Shown in pieces: positions 49,073 to 57,429 of a DNA stretch of 58,626 bases. Source of the DNA: Bdellovibrionales bacterium (lineage in GTDB: Bacteria > Bdellovibrionota > Bdellovibrionia > Bdellovibrionales > UBA1609); contig JAPPLG010000014.1 in NCBI GenBank assembly GCA_028819545.1, positions 1 through 58,626 on the forward strand, read 5' to 3'. Below the pieces are notes generated by a model, which had not been told where the DNA came from, did no database searches, and was given only the letters and a program-made list of their open reading frames with translations. Each line of letters opens with the position of its first letter. Within the stretch, counting starts at the first letter, position 1. A program made the position numbers and the translations under genes.

Positions 49073-49651
49073 ATGAAATACTTTTTATACATCTTCTTTT
49101 TCAGTGTTTTCTTCGGTTGTGAGAGTGTACAGAAAACTGTTTCAGACAGCGGTCGTCAGTTAGAAGAGGCCTGGCTGGAGGGGCGAAGCACTCTTTCTAA
49201 CAAACTTTCCTCTTTTACTCAAAAAAAATCATCTCAGGATGATTTACAGCAGAGCCTTGATTCCATTAAGGAGCGTTTGGATTTTTTAGAAAGGAATATG
49301 GTTTCCAAAGCGGATGTGGACTCTTCTATAGAGCTTTTAAGGCGAGAATTATCTGAGATTAAAAAAACTATACCGAAAGAAGAAGAACAGCCTGTTCAGA
49401 AAAAAACATTGTTAGAGCAGGCAGAGGAACATTTCAATAATGAAAAATGGAAGCAATCTATTTTTGCTTATGAAGAGTTTCGAAAGCAAAACCCTCAATC
49501 AGATAAATTTGCAGAGGCCACTTTAAAAATTGGTTTAAGTTTTCAAAAATTGGAATTAAAAGAAGAAGCTAAAGTTTTTCTTCGGGAAGTGGTAGATCAA
49601 TTTCCACGTTCAAAAGAGGCGGATACAGCCGCAAAGGCTTTGGAAAATTGA
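49073..49651 (+). CDS. CpoB/YbgF-like TPR lipoprotein
   Basis: The 192-residue lipoprotein has the lipobox FFGC (cysteine near 16), a coiled-coil region (about 55-95, SLDSIKERLDFLERNM and ELLRRELSEIKKTI) and C-terminal TPR repeats (about 112-190, AEEHFNNEKWKQSIFAYEEF, IGLSFQKLELKEEAKVFL). Coiled coil then TPR matches CpoB/YbgF, the Tol-Pal-linked coordinator. BamD-like or generic TPR lipoproteins are alternatives. The TTG start of tsaD overlaps its stop codon. Confidence 0.65.
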   Translation: MKYFLYIFFFSVFFGCESVQKTVSDSGRQLEEAWLEGRSTLSNKLSSFTQKKSSQDDLQQSLDSIKERLDFLERNMVSKADVDSSIELLRRELSEIKKTIPKEEEQPVQKKTLLEQAEEHFNNEKWKQSIFAYEEFRKQNPQSDKFAEATLKIGLSFQKLELKEEAKVFLREVVDQFPRSKEADTAAKALEN

Positions 49652-50658
49652 AAGTCTTAGCTGTTGAAACCAGTTGTGATGATACTTGTGTTTCTGTTGT
49701 TGATGAAAATGGTTTTGTCGATTTATCTTTAAGACAGGATCAGGACGAAATTCATTCTCCTTTTGGAGGAATTGTCCCGGAAAGAGCCAGTAGAAACCAC
49801 AGCCGGCATTTGCTTTCTCTGTTAGATCAAGCTTTTAATAAAATTTCTATTGAAGAAATTTCTCTTTTGGCTTTTACAAGCCGTCCAGGCTTAATGGGTT
49901 CTTTATTAGTTGGGTCTGTCACTACAAGAACATTATCTGAACTTTATGAAAAACCTGTGCTGGGAATTAATCATATTGAGGGGCATATTTTATCTCCTTT
50001 TTTATGGGATAAGGAGTATCAAAAAAAATGGAGCTTTCCTTATTTGGCTTTAGTGGTCAGCGGGGGGCATACTCATTTATTTGAAGTGCAGTCTTTGTCA
50101 AAATACATCTTGATTGGAAAAACTTTAGATGATGCCGCAGGGGAGGCTTTTGATAAATTTGCCAGGTTTGTCGGTTTGCCTTATCCGGGCGGTGTTTATG
50201 TAGATAAGACTGCTCAAAAAGGGGAGTGCTCTTTTTCTTTCCCGGTGGCGATGGATCGTAAAGGATTGGATTTTAGTTTTTCAGGTTTGAAGACATCTGC
50301 ACATTTATTATTACAAAAAGTGGATGTGAAAAAACACAGAGAATCTTTATGCGCTTCTTTTCAAGACGCTGTGGTCAGACAAATTATGAATAAGCTGGAG
50401 GAATGTATTCACCTTTATCCTGACTATAAAAGAGTGGCTGTAGTTGGGGGGGTAAGTGCAAACTCTTATTTAAGAAAAAAATGTACAGTATGGGCTGAGA
50501 AAAATTCTATAGACTTAGCTCTTCCTCCTTTAAGGTATTGTACGGATAATGCCGCTATGATTGGATATACAGCAATTCAAAAATATTTAAGCGGGAATTT
50601 TTCCAAAGATTTAAGCTGCAGCGCCAATCACAGAGCAGAAGATTTTATTGGAATTTAA
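49648..50658 (+). CDS. tsaD: tRNA N6-threonylcarbamoyltransferase TsaD
   Basis: The 336-residue enzyme forms t6A37 on ANN-decoding tRNAs. It begins with VLAVETSCDDTCVSVVD (2-18), then the metal-binding HSRHL (about 50), GINHIEGH (about 108) and SGGHTHLF, with phosphate loops FSFSGLKTSA and GGVSANSYLRK. The ATPase fold is complete. The start is TTG, overlapping the upstream stop TGA, which implies coupling. Confidence 0.94.
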   Translation: MKVLAVETSCDDTCVSVVDENGFVDLSLRQDQDEIHSPFGGIVPERASRNHSRHLLSLLDQAFNKISIEEISLLAFTSRPGLMGSLLVGSVTTRTLSELYEKPVLGINHIEGHILSPFLWDKEYQKKWSFPYLALVVSGGHTHLFEVQSLSKYILIGKTLDDAAGEAFDKFARFVGLPYPGGVYVDKTAQKGECSFSFPVAMDRKGLDFSFSGLKTSAHLLLQKVDVKKHRESLCASFQDAVVRQIMNKLEECIHLYPDYKRVAVVGGVSANSYLRKKCTVWAEKNSIDLALPPLRYCTDNAAMIGYTAIQKYLSGNFSKDLSCSANHRAEDFIGI

Positions 50659-50671
50659 CTCTTTGTATGAG

Positions 50672-50697
50672 GCATCCCTGCGAAGGCGGGGATCCAG
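50672..50697. repeat. REP copy upstream of the GIY-YIG remnant
   Basis: GCATCCCTGCGAAGGCGGGG then ATCCAG; stem ATCCCTGC/GCGGGGAT with one wobble, GAAG loop. Opposite orientation to the copy at 50837. Confidence 0.7.
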
Positions 50698-50717
50698 AAA
50701 CTTTGAGTTTCTTTGTA

Positions 50718-50837
50718 AATATTCGCTTAGCAATTGACCGAGAAAAACAGCTAAAAAAATGGAAACGACAGTGGAAATTAAATCTTATAGAAAAACTGAA
50801 TCCTCAGTGGAGGGATTTATATGAGGATATTGTTTGA
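50718..50837 (+). pseudogene. C-terminal remnant of a GIY-YIG nuclease
   Basis: An open frame encodes NIRLAIDREKQLKKWKRQWK then LNLIEKLNPQWRDLYEDIV and a stop. This matches the end of small GIY-YIG endonucleases of the UPF0213 type ('AI.REKQIK.W.R..K..LIE..NP.W.DLYE.'). The GIY-YIG catalytic half is missing, so the gene is broken. A REP palindrome flanks each side, and the stop codon TGA shares its A with the first base of the downstream REP. Confidence 0.75.
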
Positions 50838-50865
50838 CTGGATTCCTGCCTTCGCAGGAATGACG
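50837..50865. repeat. REP copy abutting the GIY-YIG remnant
   Basis: ACTGGATTCCTGCCTTCGCA then GGAATGACG. Inverted relative to the copy at 50672, so the two bracket the nuclease fragment. Further REP-like remains run to about 50930. Confidence 0.75.
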
Positions 50866-50933
50866 TGTGCAAAAGAGCAGGGGTAACGTGTAAAAGAGCA
50901 GGGATGGCGTGAAAGTTCAGGAATAATGTTCTG

Positions 50934-51632
50934 TTACAGGGTGGAAAAAATTTTCTTTATATCTTTTTCATTTAAAAAGCGGGCTTCTCCTTTTTTTAAA
51001 GAGCCAAGCTTAAGGCGTCCAATAGCCACTCTTTTAAGTCTTTTTACACTAAACCCGATTTTATTAGCCATATGATGAATTTGTCTGTTTTTTCCTTCTG
51101 TGATTACAATTTGAATCCATGCTCCGGACTTTCTATAAACTGAAAGAGCTTTAACTCTTCCTCCTGGGATGCTTACACCTCTTGTTAATTTTTCAAGTTT
51201 TTGAAGGCTTGCTTTGCCGTCTAATTTTGCTAAATAAGTTTTTGGAGTTTGTGAGCGCATTACTTTTTGAGAAAATTCTCCGTCATTTGTCATTAAAAGC
51301 AGGCCCTCTGTATTCCAATCCAAACGCCCCACTGCAAACACTCTATACTTCAATCTTTTAAAATAATGAAAAACAGTCATGCGGTTTGAAGGGTCTTTAC
51401 TGGTTGTTAAGGTTTTTTCCGGTTTGTTAAAAGCAATATAGACAGGGCGGGTGAAGGGGCGGATCACTTTATTTTTGATTTTCACACGATCTGTTTTTAT
51501 ATTTACAAAAGAGGAGAGTTGGCTCACAATTCGGTCATTCAAACGCACCTGTTTGTTTTGAATCAACTGATCCGCTTCTCTTCTGGAGTAAAAAGCATAT
51601 TTGGAAATAAAATGATTTAAACGTATTTTCAT
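50934..51632 (-). CDS. RsuA/RluB-family rRNA pseudouridine synthase
   Basis: The 232-residue enzyme has an N-terminal S4 RNA-binding domain (about 1-60, IRLNHFISKYAFYSRREADQL). The RluB-type catalytic domain has the aspartate in VGRLDWNTEGLLLMTNDGE (about 105) and GKNRQIHHMANKIG (about 180). It converts uridine to pseudouridine in rRNA, likely 23S (RluB-like) or 16S (RsuA-like); the exact target is not settled. It follows the VKOR gene after 11 bases. Confidence 0.88.
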   Translation of the reverse strand: MKIRLNHFISKYAFYSRREADQLIQNKQVRLNDRIVSQLSSFVNIKTDRVKIKNKVIRPFTRPVYIAFNKPEKTLTTSKDPSNRMTVFHYFKRLKYRVFAVGRLDWNTEGLLLMTNDGEFSQKVMRSQTPKTYLAKLDGKASLQKLEKLTRGVSIPGGRVKALSVYRKSGAWIQIVITEGKNRQIHHMANKIGFSVKRLKRVAIGRLKLGSLKKGEARFLNEKDIKKIFSTL

Positions 51633-51643
51633 AACCGTAGAAG

Positions 51644-52822
51644 TTATTGGACAGATGTTTTTGTTTTTTCTGAATCGTAAATTTTTTCAAGAGTGGCGTG
51701 AACAGCGCTGGGTATGATTTTTTTTCCATTGACAAAAAGAGCAGGGGTTCCTTTTATTTTTAAACTTTTTCCTTCTGTAATTTGTTTAAAAACAGCTTGT
51801 GAAGTTTCTAAAGATTTTACACACTCTTGAATATCCGAAACCTGCCATTGATTGAGTTGGTTTTGAATCTGTTTTTTGATTTCTTCGACATCCTGTCTAA
51901 GATTATTCCAAGTGTCTTGATGCTCAAAAATAAAATCCTGTAGTTCAATTTGGTTCGTATTGGCACAAAAAACAGCTTTGGATAAATAGCAAGAAGCGCT
52001 GTCTGGTTCTTCTTTACCCTGACAGCCTCTGGAATCCAGTGGAAAATGCATATATTCCAACCTGACATCCGGATGCACTTTTTTAAATGTTTGTAACACT
52101 TTATAAACACGCTGACAGTGGGGGCATAAAAAATCTACAAACTCAGTAATGGTTAATGCCGCTTGAGAGCGCTGTGGGCCTGAGGACAAATAATTCACTT
52201 CTAAAGAAGGGTATTGTGTCTGCGCTTGTCTCCAGTCTGCATAGTTTGATAAAGCCATGGATTCTTGGTGGGGATAAATTTGTAAACTCCACCCATGAAG
52301 AAGCAAGGTAAAAACCCCAGTAGATACAGCAATGATACCTAAGACCTGAATGTCCGGTTTAAAACCTACAAAAGAAAAGAGCTGGGTTTTAGGCAGTCCT
52401 TTTTTGAGAGGCCATAAAACCAGAAAAGACAGAATGTAACAAACAGTACAAAGAGGACAGAGGGTTTTAAGAAGAGTTATGGAAATGACCAGCATACAAA
52501 AGGACGCTAAGGCAGAAAATACAGCCACTCTCCAAACCCATGAAGACCAGATGCTTTCCAGCCATCTCCATTGCAGTAAAATCAATGTGACCAGGCAAAA
52601 AGTGCTTAAAGCAATGGCATAATGGGAAATGGGTATGCCAAAGAGTTCTGAAAAGGCTGAAGTCAGAGCCTGATCGCAATCCCATTGATCTCCTCCTATT
52701 CCGCACAAATTAACAACAGCAGAGTCAGCCTTAAGGGAATAAGAGCGCAGTGAGAGATAAAGCTGTACAGCTATAGAAGAGGTAAATAAAATTAAGTTGG
52801 GTATAAAAAATCTTTTTTTCAT
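51644..52822 (-). CDS. VKOR-DsbA fusion protein
   Basis: The 392-residue inner-membrane protein joins a vitamin K epoxide reductase-like domain (about 1-160) to a DsbA-like thioredoxin domain (about 215-385). The VKOR part has cysteines at 40 and 49 (NLCGIGGDQWDC), the redox pair CPLC at 122-125 in the membrane, and five or so helices. The thioredoxin part has FVDFLCPHCQRVY as its active site and a cis-Pro-like GTPALFVNG. Such fusions oxidize cysteines in exported proteins with quinone as acceptor. Cysteine-bearing secreted proteins in this window are potential clients. Confidence 0.88.
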   Translation of the reverse strand: MKKRFFIPNLILFTSSIAVQLYLSLRSYSLKADSAVVNLCGIGGDQWDCDQALTSAFSELFGIPISHYAIALSTFCLVTLILLQWRWLESIWSSWVWRVAVFSALASFCMLVISITLLKTLCPLCTVCYILSFLVLWPLKKGLPKTQLFSFVGFKPDIQVLGIIAVSTGVFTLLLHGWSLQIYPHQESMALSNYADWRQAQTQYPSLEVNYLSSGPQRSQAALTITEFVDFLCPHCQRVYKVLQTFKKVHPDVRLEYMHFPLDSRGCQGKEEPDSASCYLSKAVFCANTNQIELQDFIFEHQDTWNNLRQDVEEIKKQIQNQLNQWQVSDIQECVKSLETSQAVFKQITEGKSLKIKGTPALFVNGKKIIPSAVHATLEKIYDSEKTKTSVQ

Positions 52823-52942
52823 ATACGAAATTTAGAGAATTGCTTGAAACTTGTCACTTCTGAATTTGCCCCCATAACGCAGAGCTATAAGAAAGTTTTT
52901 TCTGGTTTGTGTTTTTTATATATATGTGGAAAATAAGTCAAG

Positions 52943-53428
52943 ATGAACTATTACCTGAAAAATTTTAAATCTTCAGAAACAAAAGGCAATCTGTCTGAAG
53001 AAACGTCGCTGAAAGGGCCTTTTAATCAGAAGAGGATTTTGCAGTTTTTGTTTAGGGGCTGGGTGTCTGCAGATACCAAATTGTTAAAATCCAATACATG
53101 GAAAAGTTTATCTGAGTATTTTGACTTATTTTCCGAAGATGTAAAGTCTTCCTGGACTTTGTTAAAAAAGTATAAGGGGGATTTTATTCAAACAGGGCCT
53201 TACAGCCAAAAAGGTATACAAACTTTATTGAAGCAGGGGTTTTTATCAGATCAGGATTTTGTGTGGAGAGAAGGTTTTTCCTCTTGGAAGAGAATTTCTC
53301 TTTGTTCTGAGTTTCACACTCGTATAGAGGGAGCTTTAGAGGACTTTATGGATCAGGAGTTTTCAAAGGCTAACCCTGCACCTGAAGTGCTTGTCTATAA
53401 AAGAGAATCACCTAATATCTTTGAATAA
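52943..53428 (+). CDS. Tandem GYF_2-like (DUF4339) domain protein
   Basis: The 161-residue soluble protein has two copies of the GYF_2 pattern: KGPFNQKRILQFLFRGWVSA (about 25-44) with TWKSLSEYFD, and TGPYSQKGIQTLLKQGFLSD (about 92-111) with GFSSWKRIS. GYF_2 repeats bind proline-rich or unknown peptides and are common in bacterial membrane or adaptor proteins. No membrane segment or catalytic motif is visible. Confidence 0.75.
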   Translation: MNYYLKNFKSSETKGNLSEETSLKGPFNQKRILQFLFRGWVSADTKLLKSNTWKSLSEYFDLFSEDVKSSWTLLKKYKGDFIQTGPYSQKGIQTLLKQGFLSDQDFVWREGFSSWKRISLCSEFHTRIEGALEDFMDQEFSKANPAPEVLVYKRESPNIFE

Positions 53429-53484
53429 TCTGGATCCCAGAAAAAACTTCATCTCTGTGTGTACTTGTCATCCCCGCGGAAACA

Positions 53485-53514
53485 CGTCATCCCCGCGCAG
53501 GCGGGGATCCAGTC
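53485..53514. repeat. Double REP copy
   Basis: CGTCATCCCCGCGCAGGCGG then GGATCCAGTC, a REP with a GC-rich stem ATCCCCGC/GCGGGGAT. A second, truncated start (GTCATCCCCGCGGAAACA) lies at 53467-53484. With the MITE at 53569 and another REP at 53711 this fills the 53429-53845 spacer; no gene is seen. Confidence 0.7.
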
Positions 53515-53568
53515 GTATACGTTCCAATACACACAAGGAATGACGTATATTACAAGTAAAAACGATAT

Positions 53569-53678
53569 AAAATACTTTGTATAAGCAACTCAAACGAGTT
53601 CGGATTTGATCACAGAGCGGCACCTGCTCTGTGGCAAAACGCATGTTCGAGCTTTGAGTTGCTTATACAAAGTATTTT
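53569..53678. mobile_element. MITE-like palindromic element, copy D
   Basis: This 110-bp element has ends AAAATACTTTGTATAAGCAA / TTGCTTATACAAAGTATTTT and a central hairpin CACAGAGC/GCTCTGTG (53611-53633). Reverse-complemented, it matches copy B apart from the loop. It lies in the promoter-side spacer of argS. Confidence 0.8.
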
Positions 53679-53710
53679 GGCGCTCTACTTTTAAAGAGAG
53701 TTGATATGTA

Positions 53711-53738
53711 ACTGGACCCCTGTCTGCACAGGGGTGAT
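53711..53738. repeat. REP copy upstream of argS
   Basis: ACTGGACCCCTGTCTGCACA then GGGGTGAT; stem ACCCCTGT/ACAGGGGT. Base pairs differ from other copies in both arms while pairing is kept. Confidence 0.65.
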
Positions 53739-53845
53739 GGGTATGCGTAGTATACCGTATCATAGGGATGATGTATGTTTTAGGATGACGTATCTGTTTC
53801 TCTTTGTTAATAAGGTCATAATGTTTATCAATATAGAGGTGAAGA

Positions 53846-55489
53846 GTGGAAAGAATAAAACAGGATTTAGCTCAAGTTCTTTCTCCTTTGGTCTCCATCG
53901 ATCAATCGCAAATTATTTCCTTAATTGAAAAACCAAAAAAAAGGCAATGGGGTCTTTTATCTCTTCCGGTTTTTTCTCTCCACGCCAAGCCGAATCAATT
54001 TGCCCAAAATTTGTCAAAAAAAATTCAAGCAGACTTTATTTCTGAAACCACTGTTGTAGGAGGCTTTTTAAACTTCCATTTTCATTCTCATTATTTGCAA
54101 AAAATCTTCAATCAAACTTTTTCAGGGGAGTCCTGGTGGTCTTCTAAAAAAGGAGAGGGGAAGACCTGGGTGGTGGATTATTCGTCTCCCAATATTGCCA
54201 AGTATATGAATGTCGGTCACCTTAGGGCTACAGTTATCGGGCAGTCTCTGGTCAATATGGCACGGGCTCAGGGTTACAAAGTTATTGCTTTAAACCATTT
54301 GGGAGACTGGGGGACTCAGTTTGGAAAACTTATTGTGGCTTATCAAAAATGGGGCTCTGAAATTTCTTTACCCCATCTAGTGGATTTATATGTCAGATTT
54401 CATAAAGAAACGGATGACTCTTTAAACCAATCCGCAAGAAAAGTTTTTAAGGAAATGGAAGAAGGGAAACACCTGGATTTATGGTCTTCTTTTGTCAAAA
54501 CTTCTATGGATAATTACCAGGTGTTATGGAAGAGGCTTGGAGTTCAGCACGATTTAGTGCAAGGGGAGTCATTTTATAGAGATAAAACCAAAGCTGTTGA
54601 AGAACTGCTTAAGAAAAAAAATATTTTGCAGGAAAGTGAAGGGGCTTTGGTTGTCTTCGTAGATGGTGATCCTCCCTGCCTGATTCGAAAAGGGGATGGA
54701 GCCTCTACTTATGCCTGCCGCGATCTTGCCAGTGTATTTTACCGCTTTGAAAACTTAAAAGCAGAAAAAAATATTTATGTCACTGGAGTGGATCACACTT
54801 TGCATTTCAGACAGCTCAAAAAAGTTTTAACAAAGGTTCATCCTAATTGGGCTGAAAATACCATTCATCTTCCTTTTGGAATGTATCGATTTAAAGGCAA
54901 GGGCAAGCTTTCATCAAGGCAGGGCCAAAGCGTTTCTCTTGCTGAATTGATGGATGAGTCCATTTCTATGGTTTTAAAAATCATTAAAGAAAAAAATCCT
55001 TCTTTAGAAGATAAAGAAAAGGTGGCTGAGATGGTCGGCCTTGGAGCTTTGGTCTTTAATGATTTAATGAATGATAGAGTGAAGGATGTTGATTTTTCCT
55101 GGGATAAGATTTTGGATTTTGAGGGGGACTCCGGCCCTTATGTGCAGTATTGTCACGTGCGTTGTGCCAGTTTGATTCAAAAGACAGGTGCCAAAGAAGA
55201 GTGGAAGGCTTTGTCTGTTCAAAATGAGCTGGAAGATTTAGAGTTGAGGCTGATTGAGGTGTTGCTGGACTTTGAGACTAAGCTTAATCAGGCTTTTCAT
55301 AAATATAGCCCACATATTTTATCCAGTTATTTGTTGGAGTTATGCCGGGTATTTAATCAATTTTATGCGAAATATCGTATTATTGATTCTCCGAATATGG
55401 AGTTTCGGGTAGAACTGGTTAAAGTTGTAAAAAGAGTTTTAAACCGCGGGCTTTGGCTTTTGAATATTAAATCACCTGAGGCTATGTAG
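53846..55489 (+). CDS. argS: Arginyl-tRNA synthetase
   Basis: The 547-residue class I synthetase charges tRNA-Arg. It begins at GTG 53846 with AGAGGTG upstream. The N-terminal Add-1 domain (about 1-95) precedes SSPNIAKYMNVGHLRATVIG (about 112-131), whose HVGH-type motif is the HIGH equivalent. The KMSKS equivalent is in GKLSSRQGQSV (about 358-368). The DALR anticodon-binding domain follows, with FNQFYAKYRI near 515. Complete and of normal length. Confidence 0.94.
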   Translation: MERIKQDLAQVLSPLVSIDQSQIISLIEKPKKRQWGLLSLPVFSLHAKPNQFAQNLSKKIQADFISETTVVGGFLNFHFHSHYLQKIFNQTFSGESWWSSKKGEGKTWVVDYSSPNIAKYMNVGHLRATVIGQSLVNMARAQGYKVIALNHLGDWGTQFGKLIVAYQKWGSEISLPHLVDLYVRFHKETDDSLNQSARKVFKEMEEGKHLDLWSSFVKTSMDNYQVLWKRLGVQHDLVQGESFYRDKTKAVEELLKKKNILQESEGALVVFVDGDPPCLIRKGDGASTYACRDLASVFYRFENLKAEKNIYVTGVDHTLHFRQLKKVLTKVHPNWAENTIHLPFGMYRFKGKGKLSSRQGQSVSLAELMDESISMVLKIIKEKNPSLEDKEKVAEMVGLGALVFNDLMNDRVKDVDFSWDKILDFEGDSGPYVQYCHVRCASLIQKTGAKEEWKALSVQNELEDLELRLIEVLLDFETKLNQAFHKYSPHILSSYLLELCRVFNQFYAKYRIIDSPNMEFRVELVKVVKRVLNRGLWLLNIKSPEAM

Positions 55490-55497
55490 GTAATAAA

Positions 55498-56556
55498 ATG
55501 AATATGAAAACAGTGTGCTATGGTGAACACGAAAGTGTTCATTTTTATTCAGATGAGTCGGTTGGGCTTTTTGCCATTATTGCTGTCCACACGACTTTCT
55601 CCGGATGCAGTCTCGGGGGTTGTCGTATTAAATCTTTTTCTTCTGAAAAAGAAGCTATTCAAGAGGTTTTGCGTCTTTCGGAGCATATGACCTATAAATC
55701 TTTACTATGTGACCTGAAAATGGGGGGGGGTAAGTCCGTTATTGTTGCCGGCCCTAATTTTAAAAAAACTCCTCAACTGCTTAAATCTTTTGCCAATGCT
55801 GTAAACTCCTTAGGAGGTCAGTATATTGTGTCTGTAGATATGGGCAGTGACTCAGATGATATGGAGTTTATTAAGCAGACTACAGATTATGTGATTGGCT
55901 ATGATCAAAATAAAGGGGGTGCTGGAGACCCCGGAGTTTATACAGCAAGAGGGGTTCTTGCCGGAATGAAAACAGCTCTCCAGGAAAAGTGGTCCACCTC
56001 ATCTTTTAAAGATCGAAAAATTTGTGTTGTGGGTATAGGGGATGTCGGCCGTCCTTTATGCCAAAGTTTATTGGAAGAAGGGGCACGTTTGATAGTTTCA
56101 GATGTGGATAAAAAACAAATTGATTGGGTCAAACAATTTGGAGAAGTGGAGGTGGTAGAGCCAAGGAAAGCTCATCAGGTGCCTTGCGATATTTTTTCTC
56201 CTTGTGCAACAGGGGATGTATTTACAGTAGAAAATGTCAAAGAGTTAAATTGTCAGGTGATAGCCGGTGCGGCCAATAATCAGCTTGTCTCTGAAGAAGT
56301 GGGAAAAGTATTATTTCAAAGGGATATTTTGTATTTGCCGGATTTTGCAGTCAATGCCGGAGGTCTGGTTGGAGTTGTGCTGGGAGGCATTAGAAAAGAA
56401 AATCTGGAAGAGACTTTGAAAAAAGTGGATGATATTGAGGAACTTACTCGAGACATTCTTCAAAGATCTGAAAAGGAGAAGAAACCTACGAGTCAGGTGG
56501 CCTTGGAAATGGCTCGTAAAAAATATAATATTATGTACTCTAAAACACGTTTGTAA
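55498..56556 (+). CDS. Leu/Glu/Phe/Val dehydrogenase family protein
   Basis: The 352-residue oxidative deaminase has the substrate loop LGGCRIKSF (about 41-49) and the catalytic lysine segment LKMGGGKSVIVAG (about 77-89). The conserved VSVDMGSDSDDMEFI (about 119) follows, and a Rossmann fold carries VVGIGDVGRPLCQSL (about 181). The set matches leucine/phenylalanine dehydrogenases of the GluDH superfamily, probably NAD-linked. The GACN region (GAANNQL) is present. It follows argS after eight bases. Confidence 0.88.
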   Translation: MNMKTVCYGEHESVHFYSDESVGLFAIIAVHTTFSGCSLGGCRIKSFSSEKEAIQEVLRLSEHMTYKSLLCDLKMGGGKSVIVAGPNFKKTPQLLKSFANAVNSLGGQYIVSVDMGSDSDDMEFIKQTTDYVIGYDQNKGGAGDPGVYTARGVLAGMKTALQEKWSTSSFKDRKICVVGIGDVGRPLCQSLLEEGARLIVSDVDKKQIDWVKQFGEVEVVEPRKAHQVPCDIFSPCATGDVFTVENVKELNCQVIAGAANNQLVSEEVGKVLFQRDILYLPDFAVNAGGLVGVVLGGIRKENLEETLKKVDDIEELTRDILQRSEKEKKPTSQVALEMARKKYNIMYSKTRL

Positions 56557-56584
56557 ATGTTTAAAATTTTATGGAAGTAAAAAA

Positions 56585-57286
56585 ATGAAGTGGATTGATG
56601 CTTACAAGTTGCATTTAATAGTTGTAATTTCTGCTTGTGTACTGACTGGTTTTTCTTATTGGGCCTGGAACTTTTATGCACAAAAACAAAATGAGCAGGC
56701 AGAAAAAGATCTGTATCCTTTTCGCTCCCGTTTGATAGAAGCAGAGAAAAAAGCAGGAGGGGAGCTGTTTAATTCCAGATCTTTGTTTCAAGATAAAAAA
56801 GCTGACTTTGAGTCCATTTCAACAGAAGTGGAGGATTATAAAAGTTTTTTAATGTCGCAGACATCTGTCCGGCCGGCTCATATTATTTCAGCAATGGAGC
56901 TTTCTTCTTTTTTAGTTCGGTATGAGAAAAAAGATCAGGCTTTGGATCTTTTGGATTTTGTGCGCATGAAGTCTTCTTCCCGCTCCAGTTGGCTTTATTC
57001 TGTGTTATTGATTCAGCTTGGAACTTTATTTATGGATAAGGGGGATTTTACAAGAGCTATTGACTTATTTACTGAAGTGCTCTCTCTTAAAAGTGCAGAA
57101 TCTTTTTACCAAGAAGTTTTACTAAAAACAGCTGTTTGTTATGAATCTATTGGAGAGCTTGACAGGGCCTCTGAAATTTATACGGAAATTCGTCAAAATA
57201 AAAATGCAGGGCTTTACAAAGAAAGAGCTCTTCATTATGATCGTCTTTTTCGACTTAAACAAAAACTGGAGAAGAAGCCAAAATGA
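56585..57286 (+). CDS. YfgM-like single-pass TPR protein
   Basis: The 233-residue protein starts at ATG 56585 with GGAAG seven bases before it; the earlier frame overlapping the dehydrogenase is not used. It has one N-terminal transmembrane helix (about 9-27, LIVVISACVLTGFSYWAW) and periplasmic TPR repeats (about 100-225, RYEKKDQALDLLDFVRM, DKGDFTRAIDLFTEVLS). Placement directly before bamB matches YfgM, the SecYEG-associated chaperone-like protein that often precedes bamB. Confidence 0.72.
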   Translation: MKWIDAYKLHLIVVISACVLTGFSYWAWNFYAQKQNEQAEKDLYPFRSRLIEAEKKAGGELFNSRSLFQDKKADFESISTEVEDYKSFLMSQTSVRPAHIISAMELSSFLVRYEKKDQALDLLDFVRMKSSSRSSWLYSVLLIQLGTLFMDKGDFTRAIDLFTEVLSLKSAESFYQEVLLKTAVCYESIGELDRASEIYTEIRQNKNAGLYKERALHYDRLFRLKQKLEKKPK

Positions 57287-57363
57287 TAACGTCATTCCTG
57301 AATAAACACTTTATTTCTGCAGTACACATCATCTTGAGAAAAAATGTCATCCTGAGAAAAAAT

Positions 57364-57429
57364 GTCATCCTGACGAAGGTCAGGATCTCCCTCATATACG
57401 ACTGGATTCCGGCCTTCTCCGGAATGACA
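57364..57429. repeat. REP copies at the start of bamB
   Basis: GTCATCCTGACGAAGGTCAG at 57364-57383 is one REP. ACTGGATTCCGGCCTTCTCC then GGAATGACA at 57401-57429 is a second, inverted. A truncated third is at 57290-57300 (CGTCATTCCTG). They fill the spacer between the YfgM-like gene and bamB. Confidence 0.75.
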
